Positions 19,901 to 27,836 of a DNA stretch of 64,000 nt are shown in pieces. The notes beneath the pieces were generated by a model. It was not told where the DNA came from. It saw nothing but the letters and a program-made list of their open reading frames with translations, and did not search any database. Source of the stretch: an uncultured Prochlorococcus sp. (GTDB lineage: Bacteria > Cyanobacteriota > Cyanobacteriia > PCC-6307 > Cyanobiaceae); the NCBI GenBank assembly GCA_902576415.1, contig CACGVZ010000001.1, positions 62,001 to 126,000 of the forward strand. Reading direction: 5' to 3'. Each line of letters begins with the position of its first letter. Position 1 is the first letter of the stretch. The translations under genes were made by a program, and so were the position numbers.

Positions 19901-21487
19901 CCTGGTCCAAAAGTTGATTCTTACATAGCAAAACTAAGAAATAGTAAACCTGGAGTAGCTTTAATATCTCCTCCTCCGCATCATGATATTTACTCAATAG
20001 AAGATTTAGCTCAACTTATCCATGACTTACACCAAGTTCATCCAAAAGCGAAAGTGAGCGTTAAACTTGTTTCTGAAATTGGGATAGGCACTATTGCTGC
20101 TGGAGTAAGCAAAGCTAATGCAGATGTAATTCAAATTTCTGGCCATGACGGAGGTACAGGTGCTTCACCCCTAAGTTCTATTAAACATGCAGGTTTACCA
20201 TGGGAACTAGGTGTCGCTGAAGTTCATAAATCTCTATTAGAAAATAACTTACGAGAAAGAGTGATTTTAAGAACTGATGGAGGTCTTAAAACAGGCTGGG
20301 ATGTAGTAATTGCAGCTTTACTAGGTGCTGAAGAATACGGGTTTGGTTCTGTAGCGATGATTGCTGAAGGATGCATAATGGCTCGGGTTTGTCATACAAA
20401 CAAATGTCCTGTTGGAGTTGCCACTCAAAAAGAAGAATTAAGAAAAAGATTTAAAGGTATTCCAGAAAATGTTGTCAATTTTTTCTTATATATTGCTGAA
20501 GAAGTGAGACAGATAATGAGTAGTATTGGAGTCTCTAATATGGAAGAACTGATTGGTAATCAAGAATTTCTTTCTGCAAGAAATATAGGTCTGCCAAAAA
20601 CTTCTAATATCGATCTTTCTTCTTTAATAAATAATGAACATTTAACCACTGATAGATCTTGGTTAAATCATTCAAAAAATGCTCATAGTAATGGTTCTGT
20701 ATTAGAAGACGAGTTTTTGTCTGATACTGAATTTATAGATTCAATTAAAAATCACGAAAAATTAACCAAAGAAATTGAGATAAAAAATACGGATAGAAGC
20801 GTTTGTGCGAAAATATCAGGCGAAATCGCAGAACTTCATGGAAATACCGGATTCAATGGCGAACTCAACTTAAATTTCAAAGGATATGCAGGACAGAGCT
20901 TTGGTGCCTTTTTATTGAAGGGAATGAATGTTCAATTAATCGGAGAAGCTAATGATTATGTTTGTAAAGGAATGAATGGAGGAATACTCACAATAATTCC
21001 ACCAAAATTAGATAAAATCTCCTCCGATCAAGTCATCCTAGGGAATACCTGCCTTTATGGAGCAACCGGAGGGAAATTATTTGCATTAGGAAAATCGGGA
21101 GAAAGATTTGCAGTAAGGAATAGTGGCGCTACAGCAGTAACAGAGGGGGCGGGTGATCATTGTTGTGAATACATGACTGGCGGTAAGGTAGTTATTCTAG
21201 GTTCCACAGGGAGAAACATTGGTGCGGGCATGACTGGTGGAATAGCTTTTATACTCGATGAGAATAATGATTTAAGTAATAAAGTTAATCAAGAAATAGT
21301 TAGCATTCATAAAATAAATTCATCTAAGCAGGAAGATATTTTATTAGAAATTATTAGAGAATATCAATCAAAAACAAAAAGCTTAAAGGCTGCCAAAATA
21401 ATTGAAAATTGGTCTGATTTCAAGAGTAATTTCAAATTAATTGTTCCCCCAAGCGAAGAAGAGATGCTTGGCATAAAGAAAATGTAA
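16913..21487 (+). CDS. gltB: Ferredoxin-dependent glutamate synthase
   Basis: A 1524-residue Fd-GOGAT (also called glsF/gltS in cyanobacteria) that makes two glutamates from glutamine and 2-oxoglutarate using reduced ferredoxin. The N-terminal glutaminase domain has its catalytic cysteine at Cys28 (DACGVGF), so a 27-residue propeptide must be removed. The FMN domain holds GGKSNSGEGGED near 915-925 and the 3Fe-4S cysteines Cys1154, Cys1160 and Cys1165. The C-terminal beta-helix contains repeated glycine motifs such as GMNGG, GATGG and GAGMTGG. No NADPH-binding small subunit is nearby, consistent with the ferredoxin form. A YciI-like gene starts on the base after its stop codon. Confidence 0.97.
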   Translation: MGESIKRIVEPYQDSYSPNGIIGEKDACGVGFVANIKGVESNWILKQSLKGLNCMEHRGGCGGDSDSGDGAGILCSIPWDYLEKEVNLKNKKEYDKGIGMIFMPNKKEKIEECKSICEDEADKLRINKTFWRTVPVNNEILGPLAKANAPFISQWILFIDKKDNNDIERLLFQLRKRIEKKIRESFKNHVGDCEFYFASLSSKTIVYKGMVRSEILSEFYQDLKEESFKVSFSVYHRRFSTNTLPKWPLAQPMRFLGHNGEINTLLGNINWAKASETHIDDFWGNLSNEIKPIVDINKSDSSNLDATLEINIRSGQPITDSLLKLVPEAFRDQPELEQREDIKSFYEYSASLQEAWDGPALLVFADGNFVGATLDRNGLRPARYSITNDGFVIMGSETGVVDLDEERVIEKGRLGPGQMLAVDFHQKRILRNWEVKSEAAQRHDYKNLLSRRTIKIEHSEWLNECKLKDLELLQQQTAYGFSAEDNDLILDSMASLAKEPTYCMGDDIPLAVLSSKPHILYDYFKQRFAQVTNPPIDPLREKLVMSLEMHLGERCTPFEIKDPKPFVHLKSPILNEEELIAIKNSKIKSQTISSLFDIEEGAQGLENQLKAICKQSELSIKEGCSLIIISDKGINPKKTFIPPLLAVGAVHHYLLKKEIRLKASLIFETGQCWSTHHLACLIGYGASAVCPWLTFEAGRHWLKHPKTQKLIDSKKINPLSIIDVQENIKKALEDGLRKILSKIGISLLSSYHGAQIFEAVGLGSDLIKIAFDGTTSRIAGITLKELTNETLSIHTKAYPEIDLKKLEFLGFVQFRNNAEYHSNNPEMSKVLHLAVKQGSGYDHFETYKKLISNRPTTSLRDLLTINSNRKSIPLEEVESVESICKRFCTGGMSLGALSREAHEVLAVAMNRIGGKSNSGEGGEDPARFNVLNDIDENTQSATLPFIKGLENGDTACSAIKQIASGRFGVTPEYLRSGKQLEIKMAQGAKPGEGGQLPGPKVDSYIAKLRNSKPGVALISPPPHHDIYSIEDLAQLIHDLHQVHPKAKVSVKLVSEIGIGTIAAGVSKANADVIQISGHDGGTGASPLSSIKHAGLPWELGVAEVHKSLLENNLRERVILRTDGGLKTGWDVVIAALLGAEEYGFGSVAMIAEGCIMARVCHTNKCPVGVATQKEELRKRFKGIPENVVNFFLYIAEEVRQIMSSIGVSNMEELIGNQEFLSARNIGLPKTSNIDLSSLINNEHLTTDRSWLNHSKNAHSNGSVLEDEFLSDTEFIDSIKNHEKLTKEIEIKNTDRSVCAKISGEIAELHGNTGFNGELNLNFKGYAGQSFGAFLLKGMNVQLIGEANDYVCKGMNGGILTIIPPKLDKISSDQVILGNTCLYGATGGKLFALGKSGERFAVRNSGATAVTEGAGDHCCEYMTGGKVVILGSTGRNIGAGMTGGIAFILDENNDLSNKVNQEIVSIHKINSSKQEDILLEIIREYQSKTKSLKAAKIIENWSDFKSNFKLIVPPSEEEMLGIKKM

Positions 21488-21781
21488 ATGCCTTTTTTTG
21501 TAAAAACTGAAATTATAAAAAAAGAATATTTAATTAATAATGATTTAAAACGAAAAATAATTAACGAACATATTGTTTGGATAAAAAAATTAAAAAAAGA
21601 GGGAATTAATATAAAAAGTGGTTTTTTAGTAGATGAATTAAATAGGCCAGGTGAAGGAGGATTACTCATTCTTGAAATGAATAATTATCAAAATGCACTA
21701 AAAATCATTAAGAATGATCCAATGATTAAGAATAATCTTGTTGAATGGAAACTGAATAAGTGGATAGATTCTATTAAATAA
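21488..21781 (+). CDS. YciI-like small protein
   Basis: A 97-residue protein with an ATG placed directly after the gltB stop codon, so translational coupling is likely. The pattern of an early aromatic segment (MPFFVKTEII), a conserved-type His in the HIVWIKKLKKEG helix, then GFLVDELNRPGEGGLLILEMNN and a DPM segment fits YciI-like ferredoxin-fold proteins. Function is not known for most of this family. Its close tie to glutamate synthase suggests an accessory role, which is inference. It ends 6 bases before the convergent lipA gene. Confidence 0.7.
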   Translation: MPFFVKTEIIKKEYLINNDLKRKIINEHIVWIKKLKKEGINIKSGFLVDELNRPGEGGLLILEMNNYQNALKIIKNDPMIKNNLVEWKLNKWIDSIK

Positions 21782-21787
21782 AAATAA

Positions 21788-22681
21788 CTATCTGGGATAC
21801 TTTTTCATAAGTTTTTGAATCTCTTCAGCATGGTAACTGCTTCGAGTTAAAGGAGAACTAACTACTTGCATAAAGTCCAAATCTTTTTCCCCGAAAACTT
21901 TAAAGTAATTAAATTTTGAGGGGCTCACAAATCTTTGAACAGGTAAATGATTAGGACCTGGAGATAAATATTGGCCAATAGTAACAATGTCAACGAAATT
22001 ACTTTTTAAATCCTTAAGAAGACTTAAGACCTCCTCATCTTTTTCCCCTAAACCAAGCATAAAGCCTGACTTTGTATAAACTTTGGGAGAATAGTCTCTA
22101 GTTTTTTTAAGTAACTCAAGAGTTCTCTCATATTTACCCTGGGGTCTTACTTTTTTATATAGCGAAGGGACAGTCTCGATATTATGGTTTAAAACGTTTG
22201 GATTTGAATCAAGAACTTTTTCAAGAGCTTTCCAGTTGCCACAAAAATCAGGAATTAAAAGCTCAATAGAAGTTTCAGGAGATTTTTTTCTTACTTGATA
22301 CACACATTCAAAGAATTGAGATGCCCCACCATCCTCAAGATCGTCTCTATTAACTGATGTGATTACAACATGTTTAAGCTTCATTCTATAAACGGCTTCG
22401 GCTAGACGATATGGTTCTGTTGGATCTAATTCTCTTTTAGATCTATCAAAATCAATATCGCAATATGGACATGCCCTAGTACAACCAGGACCCATTATGA
22501 GGAAAGTGGCTGTTCCACTAGCAAAACATTCCCCAATATTTGGACAACTTGCTTCTTGGCATACTGTATTGAGATTTAAATCATTTAACAAATTTGCAGT
22601 ATTACCAATTCTTTCAACCTGTGGAGCTTTTACTCTTAACCAATCAGGTTTTGAAATTAAACTATGTTGATTATTAGTCAA
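21788..22681 (-). CDS. lipA: Lipoyl synthase
   Basis: A 297-residue radical SAM enzyme that inserts two sulfurs into octanoyl groups on lipoyl domains. The auxiliary 4Fe-4S motif [12 protein letters not shown] lies near 41-52 and the SAM cluster motif CTRACPYC near 68-75. The C-terminal RSSYHA motif supplies the serine ligand of the auxiliary cluster. Length is standard. Cyanobacteria often carry two lipA genes; whether a second copy exists is not visible here. A 291-base spacer lies upstream. Confidence 0.96.
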   Translation of the reverse strand: MTNNQHSLISKPDWLRVKAPQVERIGNTANLLNDLNLNTVCQEASCPNIGECFASGTATFLIMGPGCTRACPYCDIDFDRSKRELDPTEPYRLAEAVYRMKLKHVVITSVNRDDLEDGGASQFFECVYQVRKKSPETSIELLIPDFCGNWKALEKVLDSNPNVLNHNIETVPSLYKKVRPQGKYERTLELLKKTRDYSPKVYTKSGFMLGLGEKDEEVLSLLKDLKSNFVDIVTIGQYLSPGPNHLPVQRFVSPSKFNYFKVFGEKDLDFMQVVSSPLTRSSYHAEEIQKLMKKYPR

Positions 22682-22972
22682 TTTAATTGTTTCTAGCCTA
22701 TAAATTTATTTTACTAAAAACAATTTGAATTAACTATTAATAATTTCAATAATGAAGTCTATTCAATGTAAGTGAAAAATAAATGCATTTAACTAGTCCA
22801 TCGATAATTAAAAACATGCTAATTCAATGCATTACTTCTACAATATTTTTGTTTCATTAACTAAAATAAAAACAGTATTTAAAACGTAATTTTTAATACA
22901 GATAATAGAACACTTGAAGTATTTTAAGCACAAGTTAAAGAGGGTTTTTACTTACTTTTTTTGTACTAATAA
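22682..22972. other. lipA-recombinase divergent spacer
   Basis: A 291-base AT-rich stretch between divergent genes. I see no RNA gene, no open frame with protein-like composition and no strong inverted repeat. It presumably holds the lipA promoter on one strand and that of the resolvase-like gene on the other. Confidence 0.4.
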
Positions 22973-23647
22973 GTGTTTTTTTATTTATTTTTTGATACAG
23001 TAAAAAATATATGTATTAAAACATTGGTTTTTAAATTTAAAAGAAAACGTCTTTTACTATCTGAAAAATATAAAAGCTCTAAAGCAATAGGTTATGCTAG
23101 AGCTACTCAAAATGAATATGAATATTTAGAAGAGCAAATAAAAATTTTAAAGGAAGAGGGTTGCAGTTTAGTTTTCTCTGAATTTATAAGTTTAGATGAA
23201 GAAATTAAACCCCAACTCAATAAAGCTATAAATTTCTTATCTGAAGGTGATCAATTAATAATGACTCAACTTGATCGAGCATTTAAAAATAAAAAAGAAT
23301 GTTTGCGGACAATCAATAAACTTATTGATAAGAATATTAAATTGCGAACTTTGACTAATTTTTTGGCTGATAATGAATACACTAAAGCAAATTCTTCAAT
23401 TTTTAAGATTTTATATGAATTAGATAATTTAGAAGACAAAAGTTTAGGAGAAAGAAAAAAAGAACAACTATTACGCAGAAAATTATCTGGCAATAATCTG
23501 GGAGGCAGGCCCAAAATAAGTCCTTTAAAAGAATCTCTAGTCATCAGATTGCGCAATGAGGGATATTCATATCGATCAATCAGATCACAAACGGGAATTG
23601 CATTATCAACAATAAGAAGAGTGATTTTAGAAGGAGAATCATCATAA
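22973..23647 (+). CDS. Resolvase-like protein with altered serine-recombinase active site
   Basis: Residues about 37-165 resemble the serine recombinase catalytic domain (KAIGYARATQ, EEQIKILKEEGC, then TQLDRAFKN), and residues about 178-220 form a helix-turn-helix (GGRPK, then YSYRSIRSQTGIALSTIRRV). The nucleophile position, normally the Ser in YARVS, is Thr45 here. Arg43, Asp101 and Arg102 remain, but the next conserved Arg is Lys105. Recombination activity is thus doubtful and a DNA-binding role is possible. The start is uncertain: the GTG used here gives a hydrophobic lead-in, while a TTG at 23024 sits nearer the domain; no ATG is suitable. The next gene starts one base after its stop. Confidence 0.7.
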   Translation: MFFYLFFDTVKNICIKTLVFKFKRKRLLLSEKYKSSKAIGYARATQNEYEYLEEQIKILKEEGCSLVFSEFISLDEEIKPQLNKAINFLSEGDQLIMTQLDRAFKNKKECLRTINKLIDKNIKLRTLTNFLADNEYTKANSSIFKILYELDNLEDKSLGERKKEQLLRRKLSGNNLGGRPKISPLKESLVIRLRNEGYSYRSIRSQTGIALSTIRRVILEGESS

Positions 23648-23648
23648 A

Positions 23649-23861
23649 ATGATAAAGAAAGAAATTGAAAATTTAATTAAGGAAAATTTTAAAGATACAG
23701 CATTACGTATTTATGAATTAGATAATGAGGATAGAAAAAGTTTATTAGCAGAATATAGAGAGTGGATTATGAATGATTTAGATTTTGAAGAGGTAATGAT
23801 GTTACCTTATGAAGCCTATACTGATAGATTAGATTCTAATTACCTAGACGAGTTACTATAG
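23649..23861 (+). CDS. Small acidic protein, function unknown
   Basis: A 70-residue, strongly acidic protein with helical character and no membrane segment. I do not recognise a family. It begins one base after the resolvase-like gene, so the two are almost certainly cotranscribed and probably translationally coupled. Notable features are a WIMNDLDFEEVMMLPYEAY segment and an acidic end. Its last 22 bases overlap the 3' end of the convergent serine hydrolase gene. A partner or inhibitor of the upstream DNA-binding protein is one idea; nothing in the sequence proves it. Confidence 0.65.
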   Translation: MIKKEIENLIKENFKDTALRIYELDNEDRKSLLAEYREWIMNDLDFEEVMMLPYEAYTDRLDSNYLDELL

Positions 23862-24766
23862 TCCTCAAGAGAATATCTCTTATTAAATTCAAATACTTCT
23901 TTGGCTATTAATGGTAAGAAGGAAGTATCTTTAGAATATTTTTCTCCACAACAAAAAACAACTAGTAAAGTATGCAGAGATTGACCATTAGTCCACCAAG
24001 CTGAATCATGTCGAACTTCAGACATTAAGCCTGCTTTACTCCAAAGATTAATGCTTTCTGGTAACCCTTCACCCAAAAAACCATCTATTTGATTGAGAGA
24101 ATCGTTTTTAAGAGCAACTTTATTTAAATTTCTTTTTAAAAAACTTCGTAAATTTAAGTCATTTTTTTCATAATCAATATGAATCATAATTTCCTCCAAA
24201 ACCCTTGCAGCGGAATCAGAATTCATAGCGTTTCTATTTTCATTATCATACCCATAAAATTTTTTTTCACGACCGAATGGGCCATCATCCCAGGTCTTTT
24301 GACAGCAATTTATACCACTCAATTCATCCCATTTTAAATCATATAGCCAATCGTTTATTATTCTTCTTTGATATTTCCAATTGTCCCATAATTCACCTTC
24401 AATACAAGGTCCACTTGTAGTTCCAGTAAGTAAATCGATTAAGAAGCTTGTTGCATTATTACTCGAGAAAGACAACATTTTATTTACAGCATCAATAAGT
24501 TCGTCTGATAAAAATAAACTTCCTTTTTTAATCCAATAATATGCTGCAAGGCCATAAACCAGCTTGACTATGCTAGCAGGGTAAACCAATTTCTTATTAT
24601 TAATACCAGTTCCAAAACCTTTAAATACAGTTTTATTTTCACTTTTATAATTAATCCAAGTAATGGCAATATCTTCTCTTGAAAAATCTTTATTATAAGA
24701 GCATGCTTTGCCTAAAATATTATTTAAGGCTAGACCCATCTCTTTACTTAAATGGTAAAAGGACAT
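23840..24766 (-). CDS. Serine hydrolase of the beta-lactamase/penicillin-binding type
   Basis: A 308-residue protein with the three active-site elements of the beta-lactamase fold: Ser65-x-x-Lys68 in PASIVKL, Ser102-Asn103-Asn104 as SxN, and Lys244-Ala245-Gly246 in place of the usual KTG or KSG. No signal peptide is evident, so an exported role is not obvious. It could be a peptidoglycan-related carboxypeptidase or esterase; true beta-lactamase activity is not implied. The start at 24766 lies 3 bases from the preferred start of the divergent NlpC/P60 gene. A TATAAT on the minus strand at 24777-24782 lies inside that neighbour. A second ATG at 24739 is possible. Confidence 0.75.
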   Translation of the reverse strand: MSFYHLSKEMGLALNNILGKACSYNKDFSREDIAITWINYKSENKTVFKGFGTGINNKKLVYPASIVKLVYGLAAYYWIKKGSLFLSDELIDAVNKMLSFSSNNATSFLIDLLTGTTSGPCIEGELWDNWKYQRRIINDWLYDLKWDELSGINCCQKTWDDGPFGREKKFYGYDNENRNAMNSDSAARVLEEIMIHIDYEKNDLNLRSFLKRNLNKVALKNDSLNQIDGFLGEGLPESINLWSKAGLMSEVRHDSAWWTNGQSLHTLLVVFCCGEKYSKDTSFLPLIAKEVFEFNKRYSLEDYSNSSR

Positions 24767-24769
24767 TGT

Positions 24770-25528
24770 ATGGAAAATTATAAAAAGCCTATCTCACTAT
24801 TTAAACAAACTAATTTTTCAAAAACTATTTGGTGGAAATTAAAAGTTAATATTTCTGGATATCAAAATGAAACAGAAAATAAATTAGTGACTGAGATTTT
24901 TAAAAATAGAATTTTTAGATTGCTTTATCCAAACATTTATCAAACTATCCATAAATCTTCAAGAATACTTGTTCAACTGTATGAAGATGGTTACGTATGT
25001 TGGATAAATTTAGATGGATTAATTATTGAGAAATACGAAGTGGGGAAAAATGAGGATTCAAAAAATGAACAGTTCTTTATAAAAGACAAAGTTAACTCAA
25101 TTTTAAAATGGATCAAAGATCAATCTGAGTTAACTAATGAATACCTATGGGGAGGAACATTAGGGCCCAACTTTGATTGTTCCGGGTTAATTCAGACTGC
25201 TTTTTTTAAACATCATATTTATATACCACGGGACTCTTATCAAATAAAAAGTTTTTGTAAACACCTTTTTTATTTTAATGAATCTTATTCAGCTCTAGAA
25301 CCAGGCGATCTTTTATTTTTTGGAAATAAAAGAAAATGTGATCATATAGGAATCTACAAAGGAGATGGATTCTATTACCATTGCTCTGGAAGGGATTTTG
25401 GCAGAAATGGAATAGGATTAGATAACTTACAACAGTCTAATGATAAAATCTCATTACATTATAAATCCAAACTAATATCAGCAGGAAGAGTAGTTAGAAG
25501 TTATAGATGGGACAGAACTATACGTTAG
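24770..25528 (+). CDS. NlpC/P60 family peptidase
   Basis: A 252-residue protein ending in an NlpC/P60 cysteine peptidase domain. The catalytic cysteine is in FDCSGLIQ (about residue 137), followed by PGDLLFF, the histidine in DHIGIY (about 192) and a third His-Cys segment in FYYHCSG. These enzymes cut gamma-D-glutamyl-diaminopimelate bonds in peptidoglycan. The first 110 residues may be an SH3-like binding part (VQLYEDGYVCWINLDGL). No signal peptide is visible. An ATG at 24752 would extend the protein by six residues and overlap the divergent hydrolase gene by 15 bases, so the ATG at 24770 is preferred. Confidence 0.85.
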   Translation: MENYKKPISLFKQTNFSKTIWWKLKVNISGYQNETENKLVTEIFKNRIFRLLYPNIYQTIHKSSRILVQLYEDGYVCWINLDGLIIEKYEVGKNEDSKNEQFFIKDKVNSILKWIKDQSELTNEYLWGGTLGPNFDCSGLIQTAFFKHHIYIPRDSYQIKSFCKHLFYFNESYSALEPGDLLFFGNKRKCDHIGIYKGDGFYYHCSGRDFGRNGIGLDNLQQSNDKISLHYKSKLISAGRVVRSYRWDRTIR

Positions 25529-25589
25529 TAAGAATAAAACACAGTTTAATTTAAAATATTAATTATTATTTTTATTTAGTAATTAAGAA

Positions 25590-26189
25590 TTAACCAGCAG
25601 TCCAAATATTTTTAATGATCGGCATTATAGTATCCAAGTGTAATGTACCAACAAGTAACCAAGCAAAAACAGCACCTCCACAGCCTCCTAACCAAAATCC
25701 ACTTGTAAAATCAGCCCAACCTGCTCTTGTAAATAAGTCCTTTGGTGGATTATTAACAGTCGCGTCTGGAGGTTGAACATTAGGTGATTTACCAGGTGCA
25801 TTGTATAGAACTAGAAGTGCAGTCAAAATATGAACAGCTCCAATAGCAGCAAGAAGGCCAGCTGTTAGAGCAAATTCAGAATTTCTTAATGGACCAGTCA
25901 TAGTAAAAGGACCATATAGAAGATATCCAAAAGCTGCTCCAGTTTCTAAACCTCTAAAATTAGGAGAAATACCTTCTCTGTAAAAAGGCAAATTATTTAT
26001 AAAGGCTTTTGTAAAATAACCACTATTAACTGGAGTAGCTAAATTACCAACACAAGGATCAGCAACTGTTTTTACTGCCCATTGTTCTGCAACACCAATA
26101 TCATTTGGTTGTACAGAATTATCTATGTATTTCTCATCAAACTTAATGGAACTTGTTGATTCTGAGAATGATTTTTGAAAGTCGCTCAT
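25590..26189 (-). CDS. psaL: Photosystem I subunit XI (PsaL)
   Basis: A 199-residue PsaL, the subunit that binds carotenoid and chlorophyll and holds photosystem I trimers together. Family stretches include NTPVNSG-like [32 protein letters not shown] and two or three hydrophobic spans, ending near the stromal or lumenal tail WTAG. The ATG at 26189 (MSDFQKS) is chosen because a longer in-frame start at 26246 would run into psaI. psaI lies directly upstream with a 28-base gap, so the two form a transcription unit. A long acidic N-terminal region before the first membrane segment is normal for picocyanobacteria. Confidence 0.95.
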   Translation of the reverse strand: MSDFQKSFSESTSSIKFDEKYIDNSVQPNDIGVAEQWAVKTVADPCVGNLATPVNSGYFTKAFINNLPFYREGISPNFRGLETGAAFGYLLYGPFTMTGPLRNSEFALTAGLLAAIGAVHILTALLVLYNAPGKSPNVQPPDATVNNPPKDLFTRAGWADFTSGFWLGGCGGAVFAWLLVGTLHLDTIMPIIKNIWTAG

Positions 26190-26217
26190 TTTTTTTAATA
26201 GTTTAGAGTTTAATAAT

Positions 26218-26331
26218 TTATTCAGTTGCTGTAATAAATCTTCCAATCAATACGATAAAAACAGCAGGCATTGCTATACCAATTAATGGAACAAAAATTG
26301 GTGGTAAAAGACTTGGTAAATCAGATGGCAT
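26218..26331 (-). CDS. psaI: Photosystem I subunit VIII (PsaI)
   Basis: A 37-residue single-span membrane protein. It begins [16 protein letters not shown] and ends in GRFITATE. The proline-rich start followed by one hydrophobic helix is the PsaI pattern. PsaI sits next to PsaL in the complex and helps stabilise it, which fits its place just upstream of psaL. Two tandem copies of a 10-base element lie immediately before the start codon, at 26335-26354. Confidence 0.93.
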   Translation of the reverse strand: MPSDLPSLLPPIFVPLIGIAMPAVFIVLIGRFITATE

Positions 26332-26423
26332 AATTCTTTAAACATCTTTAAACACTTTAGTATTTATCTTCGAAATAGTGTTAATTTTATTACTGGATGA
26401 TATAAAAATTATTAACTTTTTAC

Positions 26424-26813
26424 ATGTTAAATTTTTTCGCAATTGTACTTATTATTTTTATAGGAATATTACTTCTAGTTTTTAAAAAAAGAAGCTTTAA
26501 AAAGTTAATTAAGAAAGACAATCTATATCGTGTCAAATTAAACAAAAATAAAAATAATAATAAATTTGCGTCTTATAAAAATAGTTTTCTATACGATCAT
26601 GAAGAAAAAAAGTACTCAGTATTTTATAAAAATTCTCAAAGAAATAAAATGTTTAGTCTTTTTCAGGGTAATACAGAAAATAAATTAAAAGCATTAAAAA
26701 TTGCGGAAGAATTGGGTGATAAATCAACATTACCACTCTTACGAAAAGGCTTAAGAGATATTTCTCCTGACGTAGTTAAAATTTCAGCTTTATTAATAGG
26801 AAAGTTCAAGTAA
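26424..26813 (+). CDS. Membrane-anchored small protein with HEAT-like end
   Basis: A 129-residue protein I cannot assign. Residues about 2-21 form a single membrane span (NFFAIVLIIFIGILLLVF) followed by a basic patch, so the rest is probably cytoplasmic. A Lys/Asn-rich linker follows, and residues about 85-129 resemble one or two HEAT-type helical pairs (ALKIAEELGDKSTLPLLRKGLRDISPDVV). It is divergent from psaI and ends 4 bases before the convergent glycosyltransferase gene. Confidence 0.6.
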   Translation: MLNFFAIVLIIFIGILLLVFKKRSFKKLIKKDNLYRVKLNKNKNNNKFASYKNSFLYDHEEKKYSVFYKNSQRNKMFSLFQGNTENKLKALKIAEELGDKSTLPLLRKGLRDISPDVVKISALLIGKFK

Positions 26814-26817
26814 GAAT

Positions 26818-27780
26818 TCAATTTTGATTGGTATTACTTATTGACCTAATTCGGTAAATTGGACGACTTTGACTTTCATGGTATGTCCTAATTAAAAGTT
26901 CGCTCAATAACCCAAAGCTAAATAATTGGACACCAGCAATTCCTAATATTAATGCGAACATTAGCAACGGACGATTTCCAATATCCTCACCCATTATTTT
27001 TAAAACTATCAAATAAGAACTAATTACAAGGCTAATAAAAATACTTATAATTCCAACAAAACCAAATCCATACATTGGTCTTGTTAAAAATTTAGTCATA
27101 AACCAAACAGTTAGTAAATCCATTAAAACTCTAAAAGTTCTATCGATTCCATATTTACTGGATCCATATTGCCTGCTTCTATGATTGACTTGTATTTCTT
27201 TGATTCTTGCACCTTCAATATTTGCTAAAACGGGCAGAAACCTATGAAGTTCACCGTACAACTTAATATCATCTATTATTTCTTTCTTAAAAGCTTTTAA
27301 TGAACAGCCATAGTCATGCAACTTCAAGCCTGTTACCTGAGCTATTAATTTGTTTGCTATTTTTGATGGTATCTTTCTATTAATTAATTTATCTTTCCTA
27401 TCAAACCTCCATCCACAAATCAAATCATAGCCATTGTTAATTTCAGAAATTAATTTAGGAATATCATTAGGATCATTCTGTAAATCTCCATCCAAAGTAA
27501 TGACAATGTCACCTTTAGCATTATCAAAGCCAGCTGACATTGCTGCAGTTTGCCCATAATTTTTGCGAAGGGAAATAACTGACAATTCTTTAATTTTGAA
27601 AGTTAGTTGTTTTAATACTTGATGAGTATTATCTTTAGAACCATCATTTACAACAATCAATTCAAAATTAAATTTATGAAATGACATTACATTTATAACT
27701 TCATCCAATAAAAGACCAATACTCTCACTTTCATTGAAAACAGGGACAATAATAGAGATTAATTGTTTTATATCAGACAT
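26818..27780 (-). CDS. GtrB/ArnC-like polyprenyl-phosphate glycosyltransferase
   Basis: A 320-residue family 2 glycosyltransferase. The GT-A domain shows SIIVPVFNESESI at the start, VVNDGSKDNT near 44-52 and the DGD metal motif at 97-99 followed by LQNDP, all typical of dolichol-phosphate-mannose synthase relatives. Two C-terminal membrane spans (about 235-257 and 270-295) place it at the inner face of the membrane. Such enzymes charge a polyprenyl phosphate with a sugar for later transfer by GT-C enzymes. Position between the psaI/psaL and psaA/psaB units appears to be coincidental. It reads in the same direction as psaB and is separated from it by a terminator. Confidence 0.85.
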   Translation of the reverse strand: MSDIKQLISIIVPVFNESESIGLLLDEVINVMSFHKFNFELIVVNDGSKDNTHQVLKQLTFKIKELSVISLRKNYGQTAAMSAGFDNAKGDIVITLDGDLQNDPNDIPKLISEINNGYDLICGWRFDRKDKLINRKIPSKIANKLIAQVTGLKLHDYGCSLKAFKKEIIDDIKLYGELHRFLPVLANIEGARIKEIQVNHRSRQYGSSKYGIDRTFRVLMDLLTVWFMTKFLTRPMYGFGFVGIISIFISLVISSYLIVLKIMGEDIGNRPLLMFALILGIAGVQLFSFGLLSELLIRTYHESQSRPIYRIRSISNTNQN

Positions 27781-27836
27781 TTATATTTAATAATCATTAT
27801 ATAATTTTAACTTAATTTAGAACACTAAAATTAAAC

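Noticed and set aside
26190-26246. Longer PsaL start at 26246
   Set aside because: It would extend PsaL into psaI and add a lead-in not seen in PsaL proteins; psaI explains the sequence.
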